From assembly GCA_938005315.1 (NCBI GenBank), contig CALLOB010000090.1, positions 1-39,574 on the forward strand: 39,574 nt of DNA, in the 5' to 3' direction. This DNA comes from an uncultured Phycisphaerae bacterium. GTDB lineage: Bacteria > Planctomycetota > Phycisphaerae > UBA1845 > PWPN01. The notes beneath the pieces are model-generated. The model searched no databases. It saw only the letters and a list, made by a program, of their open reading frames with translations, and had not been told where the DNA came from. Made by a program: the position numbers and the translations under genes. Each line of letters begins with the position of its first letter. Within the stretch, counting starts at the first letter, position 1. This document shows, piece by piece, positions 29,026 to 36,456 of this stretch.

Positions 29026-32000
29026 ATGATGGGTTTCACGCATCGCGGGGGCATCCGGTCCTGTTCGAGGACCGCCGGGCTGATGCTCATGCTGGCCGTC
29101 GGCGCGGCCGCCAGGGCGCAGGATCTTCCTCTGCCGGTCGATCCGTACGCCGACATGACCGACCTGTGGCGGCTCACCTTCCCGATGGTCGGATCCACCG
29201 GGCAGACCTCCAGCTACGACCGCACCGGAGGCAACGCCGACGCCATCTTCTGGTACTATCAGCGCACCAGTCCCAAGCGCGTGGTCATGGCCGACCTGGC
29301 CGGCCCGGGATGCGTCTCGCGGATCTGGGTGACGGCGTTCGACTGGAACACCGCCCGGATCGAGATCTTCGTCGATCACCCCAACGTGCCGGTAATCAGT
29401 GCCCCGATGCGCGACTTCTTCGGCAACGGGGCGCTGCCGCCGTTCATGCCGCCACTCTCGATGCCCTCGACCGGCTCGTGGGTCTGCAACCTGCCGATCC
29501 CCTTTCAGCACAGCTGCCGCATCGAGGCCGTTGACGCCCGCACCGACAACCTGTGCATCTACTACAACGTGACCTACCGGACCTATCCGCCCGGCACGGT
29601 GCTGCCGGAGGTCTTCCAGATGCCGCCCACGGCCTCCCAGCAGGCCCGCATCAACCAGTTCTCCGCCCAGTGGGCCGCCCGCGGGCAGGACCCCAAGGGC
29701 GCCACGCCCGGCCAGCAGAGCGTCAGCGGCGCCCCCTACCTCGCGCCGCACGGCGGCCAGGCGGTGCTGGCGAACCTCTCCGGCGCCGGCGTCATCACCG
29801 GCATCCGGCTGGCCGTGAATCCCCACAACTGGGACAACGAACGCTGGTCGCGGCTGCGGATCCGTTTCGACGGCGCCGCCGAATATGCCGTCGATTCGCC
29901 GCTGGCGGCCTTCTTCGGCTGCGGCTTCCCGACCGCCGACGCCCAGGGCCTGCCGCTGGGCACGATCAACGGGCAGATGTACTGCTACCTGCCCATGCCT
30001 TACGCCACAGGCGCGCTGGTCGAACTGGTCAACAGCAGCTCCACGGTGATCAGCAGCGCGCCGTACACCATCACCTACGTTCCGCGGACCGCCGACCAGA
30101 TCGGCCGCTACCGCTTTCACGCCTTCGCCCGCTCGCAGACGCCGGTTTCGGGAGGCCAGCCGGCCTACCGCATCCTGCAGGCCGGCGGCCGCGGGCATTA
30201 CCTGGGCTGCGTGCTGTCGATCGAGTCGCTGGATCCGGGCTGGGGGCCGCTGGAGGGCGACGAGCAGATCTACGTCAACGGTGAAACCCGGCCCTCCATC
30301 CACGGCACCGGCACGGAGGACTACTTCAACGGCGGCTTCTATTTCCTCGACGGCCCGGTCTCCTGGCCGTTCAGCGGCTGCTCGGTGATCAGCTGGAACT
30401 GGCCGCTGATCATGTCCGCCTACCGCCTGCACATCACCGACGCGGTGGCGTTCGACAACGGCGTGATCGTCGACATGGAACACGGCGGTGTCAACGACGC
30501 CAACGGCAACTACTGGAGCACCGCCTGGTACTACCGCGACGACGGCGCCGGCCCGCCCCCGTCCATCCCCGCCAACCCCCCGCTGGCCGCCGGAGCCCTG
30601 GTCAACGGCGACTTCGAGAACGGCTTCACCTCCACCGGCGAGGGCGCCGGCTGGGTCGGCTTTCTGTCCCGCGAGCTGTACGGCCGCGAGCTGAACGTCT
30701 TTTCGGCGGCGACCGACCAGAAATACTCCGGAAACACCTCCCAGCGCATCCTGCTGCGCACCCCGCACGCGGCCGATCTGGTCAGCGGGATCGCTCAGCA
30801 GGTGCCGGTCTCCCGGGGCTCGACGTACCGCGTCACCGCGCGGATGCGACTGAGCCTGGGATCGGGGCTGTCGCCGGGCCACGCCCTGGCCCGCCTGGGC
30901 ATCGGCGTCAACGGCAACACCTACCACGAGGATCCCGGCGTGACCTGGGTCACGGCTCCGACCGCCCCGGATATCTGGCACACCGTGACGACCCAGGCGA
31001 CCGCCACCACCGACCACTTGTCGGTTTTCGCCGCCGGCGTGCGTCCGGTCACCTGGCCGGCCGGCGACGCGACGCTGTGGATCGACGCGGTGACCATTGA
31101 ACCGGTCTCCGCAGCCCCGCTGCCGCCGGCGAATCTCGTGGCCGTCCCCGAGGACGGCCAGGTGCGGCTGACCTGGGAGGCCTCCGCCGGAGCGGACAGC
31201 TATCGCGTCAAGCGTTCCCTCGCGACCGGCGGGCCCTACGCCATGGTGGCCGACGGCATCGCCGGAACCACTTGTGTGGACGGTGGCCTGACCAACGGCA
31301 CCACCTACTATTACGTCGCCACGGCGGTGAACGCTCATGGCGAAAGCGGCCCGTCCAACCAGGCCTCGGCCACCCCGGGCTCACCCCCGGGGCCCGGAAC
31401 GGGCGAGGACTTCGAGACCATGCCCGCCTGGTCGAGCGCGTACGACGCGTCGTGGGGCGGCCCGGCGAACTGGGCCATCGTCGCCGGCGGCCAGTCCGGC
31501 CATGCCCTGCAGGCCACGCGCTCGGGCCAGGGGTCATCGGCCAGAGTAAAGGTCTTCCAGCTCTCTCCCTCGACCGCCTATACCCTCTCGGTCTGGATCC
31601 GCTGCCCGAGCTACACCGCCAACGCCTGGTGGTCCGAGTGCGCGTTCAAGGTCGGCGCCTTCACCGCCGAGGACTTCGATCAGAACGGCAGCACCTGGAC
31701 GATCGTACAGAAGTTCGCCAGCGACGGGACCAACGGCAACGGCAATACCTGGACGCAGTACAGCCGGCCGGTGACGACCGGTCCGACCGGGCAACTGAGC
31801 GTGGGCTTCAAGCTCGGATCCTACGGCGGCCCCGCGCCGGCCGTGCTCTGGGACACGCTGCGGTTCACCCCGACGGTTTCGCCGCCGGCCATCGGCCTGT
31901 CGCCGGCCTCGCTGGCGGCCGTCTGCACGGCGGGCTCCGATCCGACCGCCCAGAGTTTCACGGTCAGCAACGTCGGAGGCGGCACACTGGCCTACAGCAT

Positions 32001-32418
32001 CACCGATGATGCGGCGTGGCTGAGCTGCGCTCCCGCGTCCGGCACCAGTACCGGCGAGGCGGACACCATCACCGTGACCTACTCCGCCGCCGGCCTGTCC
32101 GCCGGCACCTACCAGGCGACGGTGACCGTCTCCGATCCGGCGGCCGGCAACAACCCGCAGCTGCTGCCGGTGACATTGACGGTCCAACCGGCCCTGCCGC
32201 CGATTCCCGGGGACATGAACGCCGACCGCAAGGTCAATGAGCAGGATGTGGCCGCGTTCCTGGGCTGCGCGACCGGACCGGGGCAGGGGCCGCCCGGCCC
32301 CGGTTGCGATCCGGGTGACATCGACGTCGACGGCGACGTGGATCAGGCCGATTTCGGCCTGTTGCAGCGATGCCTCCATCCGCCAACGCAATCGGCGGAT
32401 CCCAATTGCGCTTCCTGA
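29026..32418 (+). CDS. secreted GH172 (DUF2961) multidomain enzyme
   Basis: The protein has 1130 residues. ATG 29026 (or 29029) follows a G-rich RBS, and a signal peptide ends near residue 35. The catalytic DUF2961 domain covers about residues 40-500: SYDRTGGN, GCVSRIWVT, then LEGDEQIY (Glu near 408) and HGTGTEDYFNGGFY (Glu near 428). The 21-residue spacing of those two Glu residues matches the E270/E291 pair of the founding difructose/D-arabinofuranose enzyme. Downstream are a lectin-like segment (to about 700), a fibronectin type III domain (VRLTWEASAGADSYRV, near 707), another beta-sandwich, and a BACON-like domain (SPASLAAVCTAG, near 965). The C-terminal EF-hand module ends the protein (DMNADRKV, DIDVDGDVDQADF). 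It probably acts on furanosides outside the cell. Confidence 0.85.
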   Translation: MMGFTHRGGIRSCSRTAGLMLMLAVGAAARAQDLPLPVDPYADMTDLWRLTFPMVGSTGQTSSYDRTGGNADAIFWYYQRTSPKRVVMADLAGPGCVSRIWVTAFDWNTARIEIFVDHPNVPVISAPMRDFFGNGALPPFMPPLSMPSTGSWVCNLPIPFQHSCRIEAVDARTDNLCIYYNVTYRTYPPGTVLPEVFQMPPTASQQARINQFSAQWAARGQDPKGATPGQQSVSGAPYLAPHGGQAVLANLSGAGVITGIRLAVNPHNWDNERWSRLRIRFDGAAEYAVDSPLAAFFGCGFPTADAQGLPLGTINGQMYCYLPMPYATGALVELVNSSSTVISSAPYTITYVPRTADQIGRYRFHAFARSQTPVSGGQPAYRILQAGGRGHYLGCVLSIESLDPGWGPLEGDEQIYVNGETRPSIHGTGTEDYFNGGFYFLDGPVSWPFSGCSVISWNWPLIMSAYRLHITDAVAFDNGVIVDMEHGGVNDANGNYWSTAWYYRDDGAGPPPSIPANPPLAAGALVNGDFENGFTSTGEGAGWVGFLSRELYGRELNVFSAATDQKYSGNTSQRILLRTPHAADLVSGIAQQVPVSRGSTYRVTARMRLSLGSGLSPGHALARLGIGVNGNTYHEDPGVTWVTAPTAPDIWHTVTTQATATTDHLSVFAAGVRPVTWPAGDATLWIDAVTIEPVSAAPLPPANLVAVPEDGQVRLTWEASAGADSYRVKRSLATGGPYAMVADGIAGTTCVDGGLTNGTTYYYVATAVNAHGESGPSNQASATPGSPPGPGTGEDFETMPAWSSAYDASWGGPANWAIVAGGQSGHALQATRSGQGSSARVKVFQLSPSTAYTLSVWIRCPSYTANAWWSECAFKVGAFTAEDFDQNGSTWTIVQKFASDGTNGNGNTWTQYSRPVTTGPTGQLSVGFKLGSYGGPAPAVLWDTLRFTPTVSPPAIGLSPASLAAVCTAGSDPTAQSFTVSNVGGGTLAYSITDDAAWLSCAPASGTSTGEADTITVTYSAAGLSAGTYQATVTVSDPAAGNNPQLLPVTLTVQPALPPIPGDMNADRKVNEQDVAAFLGCATGPGQGPPGPGCDPGDIDVDGDVDQADFGLLQRCLHPPTQSADPNCAS

Positions 32419-32457
32419 CGCCCGCTGTCCGGCCCGGGACTGCAGGATCCTGTCGGA

Positions 32458-32493
32458 TCTGATCCGTTCAACGGCTCTGATCCGTTCAACGGC
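32458..32493. repeat. 18-bp tandem duplication at a gene end
   Basis: TCTGATCCGTTCAACGGC occurs twice in perfect tandem (32458-32475 and 32476-32493). The second copy includes the stop codon and last codons of the PEP-CTERM-like gene on the minus strand. Confidence 0.9.
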
Positions 32494-33376
32494 ACCGCCT
32501 CAGCAGCAGCACGCCGAACCCCAGGCCCAAAACGGTCGCGGGATCGGGCACATAGACCAGCTTCACGTTGTCCCACTGGGCCTGGGTGTAGGAGTTCGCG
32601 CCGCCGAGCATGAATTGCTGGAAGGCCGCCGCAGCCCCGCAGTCGAAGGCTCCCGGGGTAATCGGCAGCCAGCCGGGCGTCGTGCCGGGCTGTGCTGCGG
32701 CCGTGAGCCAGGGAATGTAGACCCAGGCGCTGTACTTGCCGGGCACCTGGTAGCTGTAGTCCAGCTGCACCGTGACCCAGTCATCCCACCAGCCGGCGTC
32801 GTAGGGGTATCCGGTATCCCCCGGCTGATAAAACTCATAGTTGGTTGCCGCCCGCCAGGTCTGATTTCCGGCGGTGTTGTCCCGGGCCCGGGTCTGACCC
32901 TTGCCGCCGCTGTGCACCTGCCCGCCCATGAATCCCTCGACGAACGCGCCGCTCCCATCGGCCATGACGGCGGCGATTCCTGCCTGGTCAAAGGCGTTGC
33001 CGGGGAGGTCGTATGCGAACAGGGTTCCGGCCCGCGGCCGCAGGTTGGGAACGTAGATGTCGGCCTGCAGGACGAAGCCGTTCTGCCCGCTGAGACTGTT
33101 GCCCAGGTTCCAACCGACCACGTTCAACAGGGCCCGCGAACCGCTGGGCAGCCAGAGGTTGGCCGCACCGGCGCCAGAAGGTGTGTCGTCGGTCAGCGTC
33201 GGTCCGTTTGGATGGGTCGCCGGATTCACCCAGGAAGCCTCCGGGCCGGCCAGCGTCCAGCCCTGCGGGCCGGCGTCGAACGTCCATTCATGCGTCCACG
33301 GTCCGGTGTAGGGAGCCGCGGTCGCCGCCGCCACACAGGATAAGGCCGCCAGAACCGTCAGGATCTCTCTGAGCAT
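32486..33376 (-). CDS. PEP-CTERM-like exported protein
   Basis: The protein has 296 residues. ATG 33376 is preferred over ATG 33391 because GAGGGG lies seven bases before it and the signal peptide then starts directly (MLREILTVLAALSCVAAATA). The mature part looks like a beta-rich carbohydrate-binding or concanavalin-like fold (WTFDAGPQGWTLAG, then LQADIYVPNLRP), though I cannot name a family. The C-terminus VPDPATVLGLGFGVLLLRRCR is a PEP-CTERM sorting tail with PDP instead of PEP. It is convergent with the GH172 gene, which makes a shared role in polysaccharide binding plausible but unproven. Its probable promoter lies about 340 bp upstream, so it has a long leader. Confidence 0.78.
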   Translation of the reverse strand: MLREILTVLAALSCVAAATAAPYTGPWTHEWTFDAGPQGWTLAGPEASWVNPATHPNGPTLTDDTPSGAGAANLWLPSGSRALLNVVGWNLGNSLSGQNGFVLQADIYVPNLRPRAGTLFAYDLPGNAFDQAGIAAVMADGSGAFVEGFMGGQVHSGGKGQTRARDNTAGNQTWRAATNYEFYQPGDTGYPYDAGWWDDWVTVQLDYSYQVPGKYSAWVYIPWLTAAAQPGTTPGWLPITPGAFDCGAAAAFQQFMLGGANSYTQAQWDNVKLVYVPDPATVLGLGFGVLLLRRCR

Positions 33377-33712
33377 GATGACACCCCTCATTGGGCCGCC
33401 TGGATGCGGCCTGACTGATTGAACGGCCGAAGCGACACTGCCTGCCTCCGGCTGGCGTTCGGCCCCGACCAGTGCATTACAGCGGGCGCAAGGCATCCCC
33501 TTCCGCCGGCTCCTCTGGCCGCGCGGCCGCGAAAGCTCGCGCGGAACAGACGATCCGCCTTCGCATTGACCGCCTGATACTTTCCGGTGGGGTCGGGCCG
33601 CAGGTGGGCGCTCACGACCCCTTTCCCTGCCGAAAGGAACAGAAAACCAATGAGCCGCCCGGCCGCATCGGCGTGCGTCCGCCAAGCCGGCGTCACCGGT
33701 CGGCGCTCTCGC
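33377..33712 (-). other. long 5' leader without gene
   Basis: If the promoter at 33721-33749 is used, about 337 nt of transcript precede the PEP-CTERM-like start codon. The antisense and sense frames here look non-coding. I searched by eye for cobalamin, c-di-GMP and similar aptamers and recognised none. Confidence 0.35.
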
Positions 33713-33720
33713 TCCAGACG

Positions 33721-33749
33721 ATTAATCCCCGGCCGGGGGCACAAGTCAA
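33721..33749 (-). promoter_or_regulatory. promoter of the PEP-CTERM-like gene
   Basis: On the minus strand TTGACT (plus 33744-33749) and ATTAAT (plus 33721-33726) are 17 bp apart. The site lies downstream, on that strand, of the paired direct repeats at 33816-33905. Confidence 0.45.
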
Positions 33750-33815
33750 GGTGCCGGGAGCATCTTTTTTCGGACTTTTCGGCTCTCTCCGGACACCCGC
33801 AACCTCCGGAAAAAT

Positions 33816-33905
33816 CCCGAAACCATGAGTGCCCGGGCAGATGGGCCTCTACGATATGCCCATGGCGCCATATATCCCCCGAAACCATGAGTGCCCGGGC
33901 AGATG
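33816..33905. repeat. paired 28-bp direct repeats with palindromes
   Basis: Identical 28-bp sequences occupy 33816-33843 and 33878-33905, 62 bp apart. Each contains the 8-bp palindrome GCCCGGGC (33831-33838 and 33893-33900), and ATGGCGCCAT, a 10-bp palindrome, lies between them (33862-33871). This looks like a pair of operator sites upstream of the minus-strand promoter at 33721-33749, or a local duplication. Confidence 0.8.
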
Positions 33906-33956
33906 ACCGGCTGCCGGAGTCTCACGCCGGAGCGGGTCGGGCCCCTGTGCGTACAC

Positions 33957-34619
33957 TCAGCCTTGCCGCTCGATCTCCGCGAACAGCAGAGCCTCACCGG
34001 CTGACGGACGCTCGACCCGGCGAACCACCGCCGAACGAAAGACCCGATTACCGCCGTTTCCGTTGGAGGCGGCACAGATTCGCGTTCCCGGCGTCATGCA
34101 GTTCTCGCCGCTGGTTCTCAGGACCACGCCCTCCAGCGAGCGCTCGACCATCAGGGCCTCGCGCAGCCGCCGGCCGCGATGCACGTGCCAGCGAACCGGC
34201 GTCTGGGCCAGCCAGCGGATCGACCGCCGCCGGTCGGCCACCTCCCGCCCGGCTTCACGCCGATCGGGCTTCAGCGAACGCGGGGGCTTGAGAAACGAGG
34301 ACCGCCTGGCCGGAGCGACATATTCGGCCGCAACCAGGGTCAGCAACCCGGACAACGGCTCAACCCGCCGGACCGCGGCCTCGCGCGTCCAGGAGCGCAG
34401 GTCGGGACGTCGTTTGGGTGAAATCACCGCTCCGATCGCGGGGGCGTCGGCTCTCTCGACCAGCATGGCGATCCCGTGCGCCGACCACTCCACCAGCCAC
34501 CCGCAGCGATAGGGCTCGCCGGGAGCCTGTCGCCACCAGACCTCCCGGTAGTCCGCGATGCGGTCCGAACGCCTCCAGCCCTCCGAGCGATGAAGGTTTC
34601 TGCGACGATCCCGCTTCAT
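33957..34619 (-). CDS. PilZ-like protein, uncertain
   Basis: The protein has 220 residues from ATG 34619, which has only a weak GGGGGA upstream; the frame stays open to 34721. The first third is very basic (MKRDRRRNLHR, RRSDRIADYREVWW) and is followed by CGWLVEWSAHGIAMLVE. This fits the xSxxG element and the R-xxx-R motif of PilZ c-di-GMP-binding domains, with Glu replacing the usual Asp/Asn before the Ser. After that, PKRRPDLRSW and TREAAVRRVE look like continuing beta strands; the C-terminal half is unfamiliar. If it is PilZ, it may link c-di-GMP to surface polysaccharide or motility, in line with the nearby glycosyltransferases. The binding motif is only partly conserved. Confidence 0.5.
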   Translation of the reverse strand: MKRDRRRNLHRSEGWRRSDRIADYREVWWRQAPGEPYRCGWLVEWSAHGIAMLVERADAPAIGAVISPKRRPDLRSWTREAAVRRVEPLSGLLTLVAAEYVAPARRSSFLKPPRSLKPDRREAGREVADRRRSIRWLAQTPVRWHVHRGRRLREALMVERSLEGVVLRTSGENCMTPGTRICAASNGNGGNRVFRSAVVRRVERPSAGEALLFAEIERQG

Positions 34620-34659
34620 GGGTCCAGTCCCCCGGCGAACCATCCTCCCTGGAGCCTTT

Positions 34660-34869
34660 TCAGGATTTCCCGGCCGGTCGGGCCGCCGGGTCCTGCAAAC
34701 GCCTGCCGAACACTCCAGCACGCGCGGCCGGAACGCCGAACCGGCCGAGGCGCCCTAATTCCCCGTCGGGCCGAAACATGAACCAGTTGATGGAATAACT
34801 GCCCGGAATTCCGGACACCACGCCGCCCCGGACCGCGTAAAGGCTTTCCGCCACGGAATCAACAGCCAT
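34660..34869 (-). CDS. possible 69-residue ORF before the PilZ-like gene
   Basis: ATG 34869 follows GAGAGG and opens a 69-codon frame (MAVDSVAESLYAVRGG, then GSYSINWFMFRPDGELG) that ends 40 bp before the PilZ-like start. It has no family match that I recognise, and its third-position GC is lower than in neighbouring genes. It may be a short leader ORF, a remnant, or chance. The 34870-35140 region upstream holds nothing I can support. Confidence 0.2.
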   Translation of the reverse strand: MAVDSVAESLYAVRGGVVSGIPGSYSINWFMFRPDGELGRLGRFGVPAARAGVFGRRLQDPAARPAGKS

Positions 34870-35140
34870 CAGCCTCTCACCCGTCCGCCTTCGGCACCGG
34901 GTCGCGGTCTCGACCGAGCGACACGCGGACGACGGGTTCGCATCGGGGCCGGGCTCCATTCTGCCTGCCCAGCACCGGGACGTGCCCGAGCGGCAGTTTA
35001 TCGGTCGGCACTCTGTGGAATGAGCCTGCCGGGGCGGCTTCCGGAAACCCATGTTGCTCGTCCGGGAATCACGATCTATCCCTCCGGCGCGGCGCTCGCT
35101 CGGCGTGGAGGTCTGGTTTGTCCGGCAGAAGCGGAGTAAA

Positions 35141-35174
35141 CGGTCGACAGCGGGAACGACCGGACTGTCGACCG
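35141..35174 (-). terminator. terminator after ispG
   Basis: CGGTCGACAG (35141-35150) and CTGTCGACCG (35165-35174) form a perfect 10-bp stem with a 14-nt loop, 16 bp beyond the ispG stop. On the minus strand TTTACT follows, a short U-tract. Confidence 0.6.
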
Positions 35175-35190
35175 CCGGGGGGACTTTCGA

Positions 35191-36381
35191 TCAGGGCCGG
35201 ATGGTCACCGGTGTGCCGGAGAGCACGGCTTCGCCGCGCTGGACGCGATCCACGAGCTGGATGACCTCCTCATGCAGCGCATCGAGCATCTGCGCCTCGT
35301 CCACCGTGCGGACCTGCTCGCCCTGGACGTAGATCACGCCCCGCCCCCGTCCGGCGAAGACCGCGACATCCGCCCCCTCGGCCTCGCCGGGCCCGTTGAC
35401 CACGCAGCCCATGACCGCCACCTTCACCGGCACGCGGATGTCGGCCAGCCTTTCGCGGACCTTCTGCACCAGCGGAATCAGATCGACCTCGATCCGCCCG
35501 CAGGTCGGGCAGGCGATGAGCTCCGGTTCGACCCGGGCCCGCAGCCCCAGGCAGCAGAGCAGTTCCCGGCCGTCGAGGACCTCGATTTCCGGGTCGGCGG
35601 CGTAGCTGATGCGGATGGTGTCGCCGATGCCCTCGGCCAGCAGCGCGGCCAGTGCGGCGATGCTCCGGATGCGCCCGGTCTCGGGCGGACCGGCGTGGGT
35701 CACGCCCAGGTGCAGCGGATAGTCGAAGCGGCGGCTGATCGCCCGGTAGGCCTCGATCACCACCATCGGGTCGGGGCTCTTGGCGGCCAGGACCACGTCG
35801 TGGAAGTCCTGGGCCTCGAAGATATGGATGTATTCCTCGAGCTTGCGGACCATCAGGGCGACCAGATTCCCGCGGCGGTCGGCGGCCAGGGCGCGCTGCT
35901 CGGCGGCACGGACTTGACGGTCCTGGCGCTCGACGACGCTGCCCTCGTTGACGCCGACGCGGATGGGAATGCCGCGCTGGCGACAGGCCCGGATGACCTC
36001 GTTGACCTGATCGCGATCCCTGATGTTGCCGGGATTCAGCCGGATCTTGTGCACCCCGGCGGCGATCGCCTCCAGCGCCCGGCGATAGTGGAAATGAACG
36101 TCGGCCACGATCGGCACCGGCGACTGGCGGAGGATTTCCGGCAGGGCGGCGGTATCCTCGGGATCCGGCACGGCCACGCGGACGATATCGCATCCGGCGG
36201 CGGCCAGCCGGTGGATCTGGGCCACGGTGGCGTCGATGTCGCGGGTCGGCGTGCTGGTCATCGACTGAAGCGCGATCGGGGCTCCGCCGCCGACCGGCAC
36301 GGGGCCGATGAACACCCGGCGGGTGGGCCGTCGGGCACCGGACGGCACGGAGCCGGCGGATGGAGATTGCAGGGGTGTCAT
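35191..36381 (-). CDS. ispG: 4-hydroxy-3-methylbut-2-enyl diphosphate synthase
   Basis: This 396-residue protein catalyses the reductive conversion of MEcPP to HMBPP, the penultimate step of the MEP isoprenoid pathway, in the cytoplasm with ferredoxin or flavodoxin. The TIM barrel has ALQSMTSTPT, VRVAVPD and IRLNPGNI. The 4Fe-4S ligands are Cys291 and Cys294 (ACPTCGR) and Cys326 (VMGCVVNGPGEAEGAD), followed by the catalytic Glu of NGPGE. It is the short bacterial type, without the extra domain seen in plants and Chlamydiae. ATG 36381 is chosen as the first start after the promoter; its RBS (GGAG, 11 bases away) is weak. It stands alone; other MEP genes are not in the window. Confidence 0.95.
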   Translation of the reverse strand: MTPLQSPSAGSVPSGARRPTRRVFIGPVPVGGGAPIALQSMTSTPTRDIDATVAQIHRLAAAGCDIVRVAVPDPEDTAALPEILRQSPVPIVADVHFHYRRALEAIAAGVHKIRLNPGNIRDRDQVNEVIRACRQRGIPIRVGVNEGSVVERQDRQVRAAEQRALAADRRGNLVALMVRKLEEYIHIFEAQDFHDVVLAAKSPDPMVVIEAYRAISRRFDYPLHLGVTHAGPPETGRIRSIAALAALLAEGIGDTIRISYAADPEIEVLDGRELLCCLGLRARVEPELIACPTCGRIEVDLIPLVQKVRERLADIRVPVKVAVMGCVVNGPGEAEGADVAVFAGRGRGVIYVQGEQVRTVDEAQMLDALHEEVIQLVDRVQRGEAVLSGTPVTIRP

Positions 36382-36427
36382 TCGCCGGGGGTCTCCAGGG
36401 GCGCGAACCGTTCGGAAATCCGGCGTG

Positions 36428-36456
36428 ATTATAGAAACGCCCTCGCGCAAGGGCCA
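36428..36456 (-). promoter_or_regulatory. ispG promoter overlapping a stop codon
   Basis: A perfect TATAAT lies at plus 36428-36433 on the minus strand, with TGGCCC (36451-36456) 17 bp upstream. The -10 box overlaps the TAA stop codon of the glycosyltransferase gene. It gives an ispG leader of about 40 nt. Confidence 0.5.

Noticed and set aside
33377-33712. c-di-GMP riboswitch in the long leader
   Set aside because: A GGACGCA stretch is suggestive, but the tetraloop and GCAAACC-type elements are missing.
33388-33888. 166-residue minus-strand ORF in the leader of the PEP-CTERM-like gene
   Set aside because: It crosses the direct repeats and the probable promoter and shows no domain or good start.
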